Shown: one piece after another, positions 1 through 11,491 of the stretch | Layout of the letters: every line of letters starts with the position of its first letter | Numbering within the stretch: the stretch's first letter is position 1 | Source: Dryomyza anilis | Taxonomy: Eukaryota > Arthropoda > Insecta > Diptera > Dryomyzidae | Assembly: GCA_951804985.1 (NCBI GenBank) | Contig: OX638136.1 | Coordinates: forward strand, 1,987,852-2,051,851 | DNA length: 64,000 nucleotides | Direction: 5' to 3' | The notes under the pieces: generated by a model | What the model was told of the DNA's origin: nothing | What the model saw: only the letters and a program-made list of their open reading frames with translations | Database searches by the model: none | Position numbers and translations under genes: made by a program

Positions 1-55
1 TACAACAAGGCTCTGTGTTTTTTGATTCACTGACCATAGAGAACCTGCCGCACAG

Positions 56-214
56 TGTAATTATTGCTTTCTGGATTTGCCACTTCTCATACGATATTTT
101 GCCCATAGCAACACCGCTAATCGATCGAGAAAACAAAATAAAAACGATTTCGCAGCCTCTCTTAGCCAACAGGGTTAGCGGTGATATTCGGTCACGTACG
201 CGTTATTCTAAGCC
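56..214 (+). repeat. Dispersed repeat R1, copy 1
   Basis: This stretch is repeated in direct orientation at 12176-12335 with only a few substitutions. A second shared block follows each copy (1171-1240 and 12526-12595). In copy 1 a Helentron-like element lies between the two blocks. The repeat may be part of an LTR or an unclassified transposon. No coding capacity is visible. Confidence 0.75.
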
Positions 215-288
215 CATTTGTCTTGATAAAACAACAAAAGCATAAGACTGCGTACGGTGCCGTTTAGTCGCAGCAAAATATTAATTTA

Positions 289-1170
289 AAACCAGTTGGG
301 AAGGTTACATCACATGGGAAATTTTAAAGTAGGTGTAATTATGTTAGGATTATCAAAATTATAGTCGGTCTAAGCCGACTATAAATACCCTACACATATG
401 TGTGGTTACCATTCAAAGTGATATATAGGTCACCAGGGTATACGAATCCTGAAAATAACTATAAACATTCAATCGCTGAAGAATTTTCCTTCATTTGATA
501 CCCATATTTACAAATGGGTAGATGTACCGAATTTCGATTTTTTTTTTTGTGAACCACAAGTCTTTTCGCCGGAAAACATTATTATCGTGTATTTGAGCAT
601 GATATCAATATATGTTTGACAAAAAAAGTTTACATAAGCACGTATACATAAAAATTGATCTTTATATGTACATTTTATATGAACATAAGTGGTCGGATCA
701 TAGGTCACAATGAACCGATCTCGCCATTTTCGATTTTTTTTTTTTGTGAACCACAAGTCTTTTTGCCGGAAAACATTATTATAATGTATTTGAGCATGAT
801 ATCAATATATATTTGACCAAAAAAGTTTATCTAAGCACGTATACCTAAAAATTGATCGTTATATGTACATTTTATATGAGGTATTTGAACATAAGTGGTC
901 GGATCATAGATCACAATGGACCGCACATACAGCGTAGGTATATTAGTAATCTAAGTTATAAGTTTCATTTATCTAGCTCTTCAGTTTTAAAAGTAGTAGG
1001 GATTTCAACAGACAGACGGACAGACAGACGGACATCGCTAAATCGACTCAAACGGTCCTGCTGATCAAGAATATATATACTTTTCCATACCGGAGATGCT
1101 TCCTTCTGGGTGTTACAAACGGCGTACCAAACTGAATATACCCTTTCACTCTTAGTGTAGGGTATAAAAA
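289..1170 (+). mobile_element. Helentron-associated (DINE-1/INE-1-like) element H1
   Basis: The element starts with an accagttgggaaggtta-type sequence, carries an early hairpin (tatagtcgg...ccgactata), and ends with the cagacagacgga block, the atcaagaatatatatac box and a terminal gggtataaaaa. That order is typical of DINE-1/HINE elements, which are non-autonomous and move with Helentron enzymes. About 180 bp (roughly 540-720) is tandemly duplicated at 735-915, making this copy longer than H2. No gene is present. Family assignment is from motif recognition only. Confidence 0.7.
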
Positions 1171-1240
1171 GGTAAATTATAGTTAAAATGACAAAATGGT
1201 ATCAACAACTATACACACTAAACGAATAAAGTCCTTAGAA

Positions 1241-2243
1241 AAAAAAATTATCGAACACAATGCCACAAAAACACCAAAGCTCTCTCTTCCATAGGTCAAG
1301 GTACACTCTCTCTCATCTCTTGAAAGATCTTTCAACGATGGAGAAACACTAAACGAGTAATATAAGTGCTACAATTTTTTTTGTGTAACATTTATTTTGA
1401 TATTTAATAGTGTTGAGAAAGGTTTAGTTTTTGATGCTAAGCGAGTTATGGGACATAGTTTTTTTAATATTTTCATTTTATTAGAATTTAATTTTGATAA
1501 TTTTTTTTTGATTAAAATCATATTTTAATAAATAAAAAAAGATATATATATAGATAGGTAAATATAGGAAAATAATATTAAAATGGTTCACGGTTAATTT
1601 AACATTGTTAATAGTATAGCTACAGCATTTTCTTTTTTTATGAACAAAATGATTTTCGAAAAAAAAAAATATAAAATAAATATTTTTTTGATTCTATGTT
1701 TAAAAAGAAGTTAAATTTTATATCTTTATACCCCTACATTATGAATTATAATTGTGATTCTTTTGTTAATACAAATATGCATCTTTAAAATTATTTGTTT
1801 TGATTCTATGCTAACGTGGTTGTGAGTTTGTGGTAATTTGTTATCGGGACTATCTATACTATGTATTCGTTTGGATAACGATAGTCAAGGTTGGGTCGGC
1901 GAGGGTTGAAGCAAAAACATCATGTTCAGCCGAAACTTCTTATAACTGATACTTTATTACGTCGGTTATTTCTCTAATTCTTTTCTCATCTCTCTTTTCT
2001 ACTATTTTTATTTTACTTATACCTATTGAACATGTTTTCTAATTATTTTCTCTGTAGCTAAAAAAATGCATTAGATGATAGGTTGTAAAAACCCCACCCA
2101 CTAGCCGACGAGTAAAAGCCGGAACGACTGCGTGCCTCAGTTGCATATTATTTGGTTTCAATTTTAATTTATCTGTGAATATAGTACGTTGTATGCTACA
2201 GAGAAGAATTTTTGGCTCCCAACGTGGGGCCTATGCAGTAACA
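1241..2243. other. Non-coding AT-rich spacer between two inverted Helentron-like elements
   Basis: I see no gene or RNA here. The stretch holds A/T homopolymer runs, a CT-rich patch near 1285-1335, and a GC-richer patch near 2090-2150. Confidence 0.5.
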
Positions 2244-2870
2244 TTTTTATACCCTATACTAAGAGTGAAAGGGTATATTTAGTTTGGTACGCCGTTTGTA
2301 ACACCCAGAAGGAAGCATCTCCGGTATGGAAAAGTATATGTATATATATTCTTGATCAGCATGACCTGAGTCCATTTAGCGATGTCCGTCTGTCTGTTGA
2401 AATCCCTACTACTTAAACAATTAAAGAGTTAGATAAATGAAACTCATAATTTAGATTATACCTACGCTGTATGTGCGACATGTGATCTAACCATTTATAT
2501 TGAAATACCTCATATTAAACTTACATCTACAGATCAATTTTACTGTATATGTGCTTAGATAAACTTTTTTGGCCAAATATATATTAAAGTCATGCTCAAA
2601 TACAAGAAAATAATGTTTTCCGCCGATACAACTTGTGGTTCCCAAAAAAAATATCGAAATTCGGTAAACCTACCCATTTGTAAATATGGGTATCAACTGA
2701 ATGGAAATTCTTCAGCGATTGAATTTTTGTAATTATTTTCAGGATTCGTATACCCTGGTGACCAATATACCACTTTGAATGGTAGACCGACTATAATTTT
2801 GATAATTCTAACTATCATAATAACACCAAATTTAAAATTTCCCATGTAATCTAACCTTCCCAACTGGTTT
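2244..2870 (-). mobile_element. Helentron-associated (DINE-1/INE-1-like) element H2, inverted
   Basis: This is the reverse complement of H1. The terminal gggtataaa box is at the left end (2244), followed by the polymorphic cagacagacgg block in reverse. The right end at about 2860-2870 matches the start of H1. It lacks the internal duplication of H1. Confidence 0.7.
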
Positions 2871-3678
2871 TATTTCATTGACATCTTTTGTGATTGATAT
2901 ATATGTTAATCACATTTTTTTTGCGTGGCTCCCCTAAATTCAGTTTGTCTTTTACTACCTTACTTAACCATTTACCTTCAATCTTATTATTATTTTTTAT
3001 TTCTACACTTCATATTTTTTTTTTTGGAGTTCTTTATTTCCATCTTAAATTAATTTAATGCTTGATTTAATATGCAATGTAATTCTTTTTCTTAAGCGCA
3101 ATGAGCGAGAGATTTTGGCCGGAACAATTAATTCAAGTTAGTCAAACTAAATGATAATCATTTAATATTCTCACCGTGTTGCATGGAATTACAACGTCTT
3201 GGATTAGGTTCACTGGCCGCAGCATTAGTGTAGAATATGTTATGCTAATCCTTTTCTACTTTCCGTTGGAAAATAAAAATACGTTTTGTACGTTTTTTTA
3301 TCCAACGCAATGATTTATTTTTAACATTTTTTTTTCACTCTCATTTGTATACTATTTTCTTATTTTCAGACTATACTTTCATACTCAAACAGTTATTAGA
3401 AAATTGTAAATTTACTGCAACTGCAACATTTAGTTACGTATAGAATCAAACAATTTTCAGAATACTTTCTTTTTTTGCACAAACTATTGATATATTTGTT
3501 TTATTTTGCATTTTTTATATATATTTTATATATACATTTTTTATCTTTTTTTCCTTTTTGATTGCGATTTGCACACAATGTCGATTCTTCATAGTAATGA
3601 AGATTTGGCAGAAAGTACTGCTTGCGGGTTTACTTGTATAATATGTACAAATCCAATATGAATTCAAAGACATTTAAT
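2871..3678. other. AT-rich non-coding stretch
   Basis: No coding region or recognised repeat is visible. I looked for a 5' LTR of the following gypsy element and found no match to its putative 3' LTR. Confidence 0.4.
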
Positions 3679-4486
3679 AACGAGTTGGGAAAGTTAGGTC
3701 ACATGGGGCGGATTTTTATAGTCGGTCGGGCCCGACTATGGAATACCCTACACCTTTGGTGGGGATATTAATGTGGGATATTTAATTGCATACCTTTTTT
3801 TAAAGTTTTTAATTATGCTGAACCTCCCCACCCTCGGAATATTATTCTTAAATCAGAAATTTACGTCTTATATCCCCATAAATTAAAAAATGTATATAAA
3901 AATATAAACAACTAAAATAAAAAATTGAAAAATATATTTGGGCTGATCACGCCTATATTTAAAATTTTGAAAGGCTAATATTTCATAGATTTGATTTTAA
4001 TAATTTACGGATCAAATTTCCACTATAAAAACCCGGAAAATAATGAAAAAAAAAAGTGGGCGGATCACGCTCATTTTTGGACCACATATTTATAGGTGAA
4101 TTCTAACAATACCTTTTAAATTTTATAACTATACCTTGAATACTTTTCGAGTTATTAGTTCCGAAAGAGTTATATAAAAGTGACTTGTATGGGAGGTGGG
4201 CGTGTCCGTTGACCGATTTCGCTCATTTTCAAACTCAGTTCCTACTTTTGGCTAAAATATATTGAGTCGAAATTTCATCGCATTCTGATAAGTATTTCTC
4301 AAGTTATTCTGTATTCGGACAGCAAGAAGGACAGACAGACAGACGGACATGGCTAAACGGACTCGGGTAGTGATGCTGATCAAGAATATATATACTTTTC
4401 CATACCGGACACGCCTACTAAGGGGCGTTACAATATATGCACAAAGTTAATATACCCTGTACCTCATAGGTGTAGGGTATAAAAAC
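3679..4486 (+). mobile_element. Helentron-associated element H3
   Basis: This is a clean full-length copy of about 0.8 kb. It starts aacgagttgggaaagttagg, has the tagtcggtcgggcccgacta palindrome near 3720, and ends with the acagacagacggacatgg block, the atcaagaatatatatac box and gtagggtataaaaa. It abuts the remains of gypsy element A and may have replaced that element's 5' end. Its sub-family is shared with H4 rather than with H1/H2. Confidence 0.75.
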
Positions 4487-4517
4487 CATTTGTGGTCACA
4501 GCTTTTATAAGTCATGT

Positions 4518-5400
4518 TTGACAAAGCATCTTGAAACCAATAATGTGTTCGATGCTCAGTCTCTAAGGCCACAAACACCGGCTAAGCCCACTGTTAAGGA
4601 GACTGGCACTTATCCTACATCTCAGCTAATTAACAACTCTCTGATATGTCATTTCGCCCAGACCGAGTCGGACATATTGGAAATATTCAATTGGAAATTA
4701 AAATGTTGTAAGGATGTTCTAATAGTTTATCTATTTCATATATTGTGTCGAGGCGTTGACAAACCAAACTTTATGTGGTAACTTTGAGCTCTTGTGTCGT
4801 AATGCTAGCTCACATTTTTTCTCGAAGGCCAGCGACTAGTTCTGGAGGTACCATAAGTCGGTGCGAGATATACGCTGGGCGGACTTATGTTTGGCACTTC
4901 GTAGACAATTTAAAGATACAAGGAAGGACGTTGACTACCGTGAAATGGTGAGAGATAGGAAACAAAAATCAAATGAAAGTTTCGATTATTTTTATGAGTC
5001 CGTATTGGAACTCACTGATCGTCTAGATCAACATTTACCTGAAAGCCCTATTGTAGCGATATTAAGCCGAAAGAGAGAATTCTTTCTACAAGATATCAAC
5101 CGAAAACAACATTATTCTAAACAAAACCCAATACGCAAACAGGTTTCAGAAATGGAAAATGAAATTGATCCAGTATCTGATAACTTTCACGAACTGATTG
5201 ATGGTGTTGACATTTCAGCTATTTCATTAGTATTCTGAAATTGTGGCAAGAATGGCCATATATTTCAGGAATGTCTGGGTGAAAGAAAGGTGTTTTACTA
5301 CGGAAAATTGCAAGTACTGTATTGCAAAAAACGGCCAGTCGAGTGCGCTGAAAAGTTAACGCAGACAACCAACTACGCAAGAAACAATACATCAATCGAC
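4518..5400 (+). pseudogene. gag: Gypsy A gag remnant
   Basis: This is the structural-protein gene of a decayed Ty3/gypsy retroelement. An open stretch at 4861-5238 has a capsid-like charged helical composition (RQFKDTRK..., ESVLELTDRLD). It is followed after an in-frame TGA by a degenerate zinc knuckle (CGKNGHIFQEC). The stop falls where the first cysteine of a CCHC knuckle would be expected. The upstream piece at 4518-4781 is in a different state of decay and is less certain. No 5' LTR or primer site is seen before it; H3 lies directly upstream. The element cannot make Gag. Confidence 0.6.
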
Positions 5401-5698
5401 TAACACTGAATGATAAATACTAATCAAATTTCTACACCTATTGTTATCAGTAAACAAAATTTAAATAATCAAAATGAAATACCAAATTATACTTACAATT
5501 CTCTAAACACAAAATTTTGTCGTTTTTTGAAACCAATTAAACCTTTTCATGAGCATCTAACAGCATACAACGAAGCTCGTAATCGTATATTTTCAGAATG
5601 TCCAACACTACAAGTTCCTAGAATTCGCAAAGAAGTTTGCGAATTCAGTCGTTTTGGCAAATAAAATTTTTGAAACTGTTTTAGACTAATCTACAGAT

Positions 5699-6082
5699 TT
5701 GCGCCCTTATGCTGATGTGTTGATTTTTGGCAAAACAATTAATGGTGTTTTAGACACTGGAGCTTCAGTGAGCTGCATCGTTGCAGAAGCTGCTCAGGCT
5801 TTTTTGTACTCAAATAATCCATATAAAAAAATTAATTCTTTAGTGCGCACAGCTGATGGTAAATCGCAAAGGATCATTGCACACGTAAATACAATAATTA
5901 CTTTTCGTTGTATATCGAAACCAATAAACATTTTTATAATTCCGAGTCTGTCTCAAAATTTTTATTTGGGCATAGCTTTTTGGAAAATTATTGAGATCTT
6001 GCCAACAAATTTACTAAGTGAAATAAATACTCAATCTAACATGTCTAATTTACATTCTTTATCATTTTTGCAACAACAATAA
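5699..6082 (+). pseudogene. pro: Gypsy A aspartic protease domain
   Basis: An open stretch of about 127 residues contains the retropepsin active-site motif LDTGASVS near residue 18. A hydrophobic strand pattern and a late F-Y-L-G-I segment in the place of the second conserved glycine region follow. In retroelements this protease cleaves Gag and Gag-Pol. The domain itself is unbroken, but its start codon and connection to gag are lost, so it is part of a dead pol. Confidence 0.7.
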
Positions 6083-6570
6083 CTTCAAAACGTTATTAAT
6101 CAATTTCCTTCATTCGCCAAAGAAGGTCTTGGTAAAACCAACTTAATTTCACATGCAATTGACGTTGGTAATAATCAGCCAATTAAACAGCAGCACTTCC
6201 CCGTGTCCCCAGCGATTGAAAAGTTGATTTATGCAGAGATTGATAGGATGGTTGAATTAGGGGTGATAGAGGAATCCGAAAGTGCTTGGTAATCTCCTAT
6301 AGTTTTTGTGAAAAAGCCAGGAAAAGTACGAATATGTCTGGATAGCCGCAATGTAAATGCAGTCACGGTAAAGGATGCATATCCTTTGCCAATAATTGAC
6401 GGGATATTAAGCCGACTTTAAAGGATGCCTTTTGGCAAATTCCTTTATACGTAGCTTGCAGGGACAAGACTGCATTTACTGTGCCAGGAATACCCTTGTA
6501 CCAATACAAAGTCATGCCCTTTATGCAACGCCCCGCAGACTATGTCACGGTTAATGGTCACGGTTAATGG
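6083..6570 (+). pseudogene. pol: Gypsy A reverse transcriptase, N-terminal part
   Basis: The reading frame continues past a stop from protease into the RT fingers: a basic Q-P-I-K-Q segment, VELGVIEES, a stop where SPI follows, then RICLDSRNVNAVTVKDAYPLP. Further on, TAFTVPG and a V-MPF segment are recognisable. The catalytic YxDD region is missing because the foldback element follows directly and pol resumes beyond it at the RT/RNase H connection. Multiple stops and frame breaks make it non-functional. The AYPLPxIDGIL motif places it with insect Ty3/gypsy elements. Confidence 0.7.
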
Positions 6571-8085
6571 TCCTTTTGAAAAATCATTGATAGAATCATG
6601 TGCAAATGAATCGTCAAAAGTTGCAATCATTTTTTCTATTCATAGGATTGCTCGAAATATCATGTTATTCGTTTGATTCGAACCAAATGAATTTGATTTT
6701 AATTAAGTGAATCAAGTCTTCTGTTATTTATAGTAGCCTAACTATATATTTATAGTATATATAGTTATTTATAGATTACATCACTTTTTTTGCAATGACT
6801 TTTTAAAGCAAAAGATTCAATCCCAAAAACACACAATCATTTGTCAAGTCATATGATTGCTTCATAAGCGACTCGGAAACAAATTATTTTGCTACATATA
6901 CGGCTCGAAGCTGGTTCGAAGCAAATGATTTTGAGTTCGTTTTGTTGAAATCTTATTTCACACTCAAGATTTAAAATAAAACAAATTCAAATCATTTGTT
7001 GTTTGAAAATTGTCAATTCTCTTCTTTAAATATTTGTGCTTGAAACAAAAACAGCTGGAAGTCTGTGCTCATATATCATTAAGAAGGGGAGTGTCTTGTG
7101 CATGCATGTGCGAGAGTCGAGTGACGCAGGCTTGTTCGGTATATTGTGTGTGCAGCTTGCTGACGGCTAGCTTTCTTTGTGAGGTTTCCGTGAATTTTTC
7201 GCAGCACATAAGTGTATGTGTACCTTGACTGCTACCAGGAAGTGTGATGTTGGCATTTCGGATCGAACATACGCCCATCACACTAAAAGCTTGCCTTCTG
7301 TCAATCACAACGTGATCAATTTGCTGCGTGTGTTCTGATCATGTGACTACCACTTAGCCTTGTGAATACCATGTTTCATGATGCGGTGAAGTCGATCAGA
7401 CATTGTCGGAGGTGTTGCGGTGGACGATAATTTTTCCGACTATTGGGCCAAAGTTACCGTCATGACTCACTTTGGAATTAAAGTCGCCAATCATAGAGTC
7501 CGGTGAAGCGCTCATAGAAGGTTTCTGGTTTCATCGTCCATCTCATGATCGTGTCCGTTTTTTTTAATTATGCATTGTAAACCTCCTTTTATTTACTAGC
7601 AATATTGTGGTGTATATTTTTTGATACCATATGTTGCAATCATGAAAGTCCCTTTTAATTATATAAATATAATAAATATACTCTAATGACGGAAAAGACT
7701 TCAAGTTGTTTTGGTTGCAAGCACAAAGATTTAAAAAAGTGAACAAACAACAAATGATTTGAGTTTGTTTTATTTTAAATCTTGAGTGTGAAATAAGATT
7801 TCAACAAAATGAACTCAAAATCATTTGCTTCGATCCGTATATCATTTGTTTCCGAGTCGCTTATGAAGCAATCATACGACTTGACAAATTTTTGGGATTG
7901 AATCTTTTGCTTTAAAAAGTGATTGCAAAAAAAAGTGATTCATTCCTAAGACTATAAGTAACAGAAGACTTGATTCACTTAATTAAAATCATTGCACATT
8001 AATTTGATTCGAATCAAATGAATAATAACTCTTGACGATTCATTTGAAAATGATTCTAATAAGGATGTTTCAAAAAGATTTTAAC
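6571..8085. mobile_element. Foldback-type element with long inverted arms
   Basis: The left arm (about 6571-7008) and right arm (about 7737-8085) are imperfect reverse complements; for example gaatcgtcaaaag at 6610 matches cttgacgattc near 8030. The left arm has about 30 extra bases of tatatagtt-type sequence near 6735. The 730-bp centre contains a decayed non-LTR endonuclease fragment. AT-rich sequence continues to 8248 before the gypsy frame resumes, so the outer right border could be there. Target duplication is not clear. Confidence 0.65.
7222..7510 (-). pseudogene. Non-LTR retrotransposon endonuclease fragment inside the foldback
   Basis: Read on the minus strand in broken frames, this segment shows the order typical of AP-endonuclease domains of fly RTE-like retrotransposons: a GDFNSKV motif (catalytic Asp/Asn) near 7480, a NTSDN segment near 7420, then QIDHVVIDRR near 7310 and an S-I-R-N-A-N-I segment near 7255 where R-G-A-N-I normally stands. 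Several frameshifts and stops interrupt it and the catalytic SDH end is missing. It is non-functional. Identification rests on motif recall, not on a search. Confidence 0.55.
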
Positions 8086-8248
8086 GAAGTGAATAAAATA
8101 AACTGAATTTATTAAAAGATTTAGAAGAAGGAGATTGCAATCTATTTGTTCAAAAAGAATTGTGAGTTGTTTTTTCCAATCAGTAATTGAATGGAAATCA
8201 AGGAATTGAATCATACCATTCAATTTTAAAATGATTTAAATTCAAAAA

Positions 8249-8741
8249 AAGATATTCAATCTTTCACAGCTCTGCTGGGTATGTCTGGCTGGTACAGACA
8301 ACTTATTAAAAATTGTGCCTCTGTTTCAGTCCCGTTAACAGACTTATTAAAGACTTCTCTTAAGTTAATTTGGACTAATAATGCACAAACAGCTTTTGAA
8401 GAATTAAAATCCATTTTGTGCATCGCGCCTATTTTGCGTAGCGCAGATTTATCGCAGCCGTTCAGGGATAGGAAGTGTATTGGTGCAAATAACTGCGGAG
8501 TGTGTTGAGTTTCCTATTGCATTTATGTCTAAGAAACTCACCGAACAGGAGTCCGTCCTTAGCAGCAATGCGATTTTTTCAAAAATATTCGTTGATTTTT
8601 TAGGTTGATACCCAAGTCGCGCAGCCAAAACATTATATTTTTAAAGGCAGTAAAGAATGTATTTTTAAAGGCAGTAAAGAAACTCAGAGTGGATGTTATT
8701 GTTGATTATATGTAACACGACATTCTTTATGCGTTTGGTGT
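8249..8741 (+). pseudogene. pol: Gypsy A RT connection / RNase H remnant
   Basis: The pol frame resumes with DIQSFTALLGMSGWYRQLIKN, the conserved RT thumb/connection segment of Ty3/gypsy elements. Next come the W-T-N-N-A-Q-T-A-F-E-E-L-K segment and a weak RNase H start (a FRDRK region in place of the DASxxG motif). After 8505 the frame is lost. The segment between this and the first RT half, including YxDD, is deleted or displaced by the foldback element. The region ends at the hAT insertion. Confidence 0.65.
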
Positions 8742-9432
8742 GCCAGAGTTAGGGAATACAATTTGGACCTGTTTTCGTAATCCCGGGATTTCGGGATTGA
8801 ACACTTTTCAATCCCGGGATCTCGGGATTAGATCAAAATACAAGTGTTTTTGAAATATATTTTTTTTACTCCATATTCTAACCATAATTTGACTTTTTTA
8901 GTTATTTTTAAAGCATTTAAGATATAATAGCTGTGCTCTTATGACAGTTAAACCAGATCTAGTTTACTGGAACGCCAACGGTTATATTTTGAGAAAACTT
9001 GACAGTATTCGATTGAACTGGATAGAACCAGCATTTGATCTGGTTCTAATTGTTTCTTGCTGTTTTGAATATAAAATCGAGCTTTGGCTCTAGACGGGAA
9101 CACAGGGAACACAGTTAATGATTAACAGGAACTTGGTTTAAAGATAATAGATATTGTATAAACTGTTCATAAAAATAACTAAACTTATGGTAGTTTTCTA
9201 TATTTTTAAATTTGCTATTTTAACCATTTTCCTCAAAAAACAAAATAAATTACATTATCAGATTTCTTCTCAAAAATTTACGAAAAAGAAACAATTAGTA
9301 CTCAATAAAAATTAATAATAATTTTATTGCATTATGTTTATAAAAAAACAGAACATGATTTAGGTAAAGGGACCGAATTTTTAAAAGTACAACCGATAAA
9401 AAAGTTTGTAATTTCAGTTGTGAGTTTGTAAA

Positions 9433-10264
9433 CAGAAAAAAATGTACATCATATTGATGAATTCCGTTCTTCAAACCATGATTCATTGTATTGAAGTACC
9501 AATCATAATATTAATGACTAACGATATTATTGTTATGAATGCTATCGTAAATATGAAGAACACTTGGTAACTTTCGAAAAAGTCTTCTTCAATATGATGA
9601 ACTGTATGTAAGGAATACGTTTCATCATATTAATGAACCAAAATATAAAATACAACATATATGTTTATCATATTGAAGAACGCTGTTCATTAAACCAAAT
9701 TTCTATCTAAATATTTTATTTTCGTTCATTTTTACCGTACTTCTCAATTCTCAAGTATTTCTTGTGTGTTATTTCTTATATAATGCATGCTCGACATGCA
9801 TAAATTAGTAAAATGTTTTATAATATATTTATTATAATTACAACTTTTAATTACAAGTTATATTTATAAAAAATATATTTTTGAAAGAACTATTTTTTTT
9901 CGAAAAAAAATTTTTTTCGGTTAAGCAAATTTTTTTTCGAAATAAATTTTTTTTTGACAATTTTTTTTTCGGAATTTTTGTTTGTCCGAAAAAAATTTTT
10001 TCGGATAATTTTTATTACTGTTATTTTTAAAATAAACTTTATTCAACACTATTTTCAAATTATTTAAAAAAAAAATTTTTTTTTGAAAAAATATTATGAA
10101 CAAATATGACAATTCAAATTCATTGTATTGAATATTTTGTTAATATATATAATAAATGCATTCATTAATATGTCATTTAATGAACGGTGTTATCAATATG
10201 ATGATTGTGGTAGTTGGTAAAAAATTATGAATAAATTCATCATATTGAAGATTTTTTTTCTGTG
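9433..10264. mobile_element. Possible MITE nested inside hAT-1
   Basis: The left border (acagaaaaaaatgtacatcat) and right border (its approximate complement at 10235-10264) form an imperfect inverted repeat of about 30 bp. Short copies of a tcaatatgatga word recur inside at about 9590, 9622, 9667 and 10190. Target duplication is unclear and the centre is almost pure A/T. It could instead be internal structure of hAT-1. Confidence 0.35.
9895..10090. repeat. Homopurine/homopyrimidine palindromic patch
   Basis: Runs of A and T separated by TTCG/CGAA produce repeated self-complementary words such as ttcgaaaaaaaattttttt. Open reading frames across this patch are artefacts of composition. Confidence 0.6.
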
Positions 10265-10799
10265 TATATCCTAAAAACAAACCTAAATACAAACAAAATA
10301 TTTCAAAAATGGTCTAAAAATGTTCGAATTTATATCGAAATAAGTATGTAAAAACTTATTAGAATTTTAGCATTTCTTTATATATTAAAATTTTTTTTGA
10401 TAGTAAAATAACAATTGGGTTTAAAGTTTTTTTTTTTTTAAATATATAATAAATCGAATAAAATAAAATGCAATGACAAAATTTGTCGAAGTAATTATTT
10501 GTACCTAATATCTTATTTTTTAATCTCTGATTTATCTCGTATATAAGACTTTGGTTTTATCTTTTCAAAATTGGGATAAATTAAATTCATTGATTTTATA
10601 CTAAATTTTATATCATGTTTTGTAAATAGAATTGTATTGAGAGCTCTGGAATGAATTTTATTTCGTGTCGTTTGCAGTACTATCACAAAAAAGTGATTTT
10701 TTACTAATCCCGAAAATCCCGGGATTAGTTCTTTTTAATCCCGGGATTTTCGGGACTAGAAACTGATCGGGATCCCGAATCCCGGGATTGTATTCCCTA

Positions 10800-11410
10800 G
10801 CCAGAGTCTATTATCTCTGATAATGGCTCCCAATTTAAATCAAAAATTTTCATTGCACTTCTCTAAAAATACAATGTTAACCATGTTTAGAGCCATGCGT
10901 CAGAGCGAGTCAATAGATCAGTGATTGCAGCAATTAAATCATACATCTAGACAGATCAAAAAAATTGGGACGAGCAGCTAAGCAGCATCAGTTGCACACT
11001 ACGTTCTGCTGTTTATTCGTCAATAGGCACTTCTCTTTATTTAATGGCATTTGGCCAAAATATGATCATGGACGGGTCTATATATTCGGTACTTAAAAAA
11101 TTAGATAACTTACACGATCGCGACATCAAATTTAATAAAGGTGACTCTTTGGAACTTATTCGAAATAAAGCTTGCGACATAATGAAAAAACAACAGCAGT
11201 GTAACGAAAAAGCGAGAATTGTTTCGTATGATGTAGGTTCACCGAAGAAATTTTCAACAGAGTAGCTTGGAAAAAGGATTCAATGCAAAGTTAGCCCCAA
11301 TATTTGTCAAAGCAATAGTACGTAGAAAACTTGGTAGTTGTTACTATGAGTTGGAGGATCTGCAAGGTCGGTGTATTGGGACATATTATGCTAAGGATAT
11401 TAGGCAGTAG
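10800..11410 (+). pseudogene. pol: Gypsy A integrase, C-terminal half
   Basis: The frame interrupted by hAT-1 resumes here with ESIISDNGSQFKS, carrying the second catalytic aspartate of the DDE integrase core. A degraded region with the expected glutamate helix (A-S-E-R-V-N-R-S) follows. The later part (11044-11265) encodes a spacer with K-A-C-D-I-M-K-K, and after one frame break the chromodomain-like C terminus (11270-11410) ends with a stop at 11408-11410. Stops and frameshifts make it inactive. The N-terminal zinc domain and first catalytic Asp are not found. Confidence 0.7.
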
Positions 11411-11478
11411 ATCTATGTAATATGCTACGAGCGGTATTCGATTTTGTGTGCTTTCACCACCACAAAACCTAATTTTTG

Positions 11479-11491
11479 TGGGAGGGGGGAA
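11479..11491 (+). promoter_or_regulatory. Polypurine tract of gypsy A
   Basis: The purine run gtgggaggggggaa lies 70 bp after the end of pol and directly before a TGTAGTGG LTR start, the expected place for priming of plus-strand DNA. Confidence 0.7.

Larger units (their letters stand above)
8750..10799. mobile_element. Non-autonomous hAT-type element hAT-1
   Basis: Thirteen-base perfect terminal inverted repeats (tagggaatacaat at 8750-8762 and its complement at 10787-10799) are flanked by an exact 8-bp target duplication, gccagagt, at 8742-8749 and 10800-10807. Both subterminal regions carry several inverted copies of aatcccgggatt-like words (8779-8830 and 10707-10785). A TAGGG terminus and 8-bp duplication fit the hAT superfamily. 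No transposase is seen in 2,050 bp. The insertion lies exactly within the integrase region of gypsy A, whose frame resumes on the far side. Confidence 0.85.

Noticed and set aside
2871..4517. A 5' LTR for gypsy A
   Set aside because: No stretch matches the TGTAGTGG-starting 3' LTR, and no primer site is present before gag.
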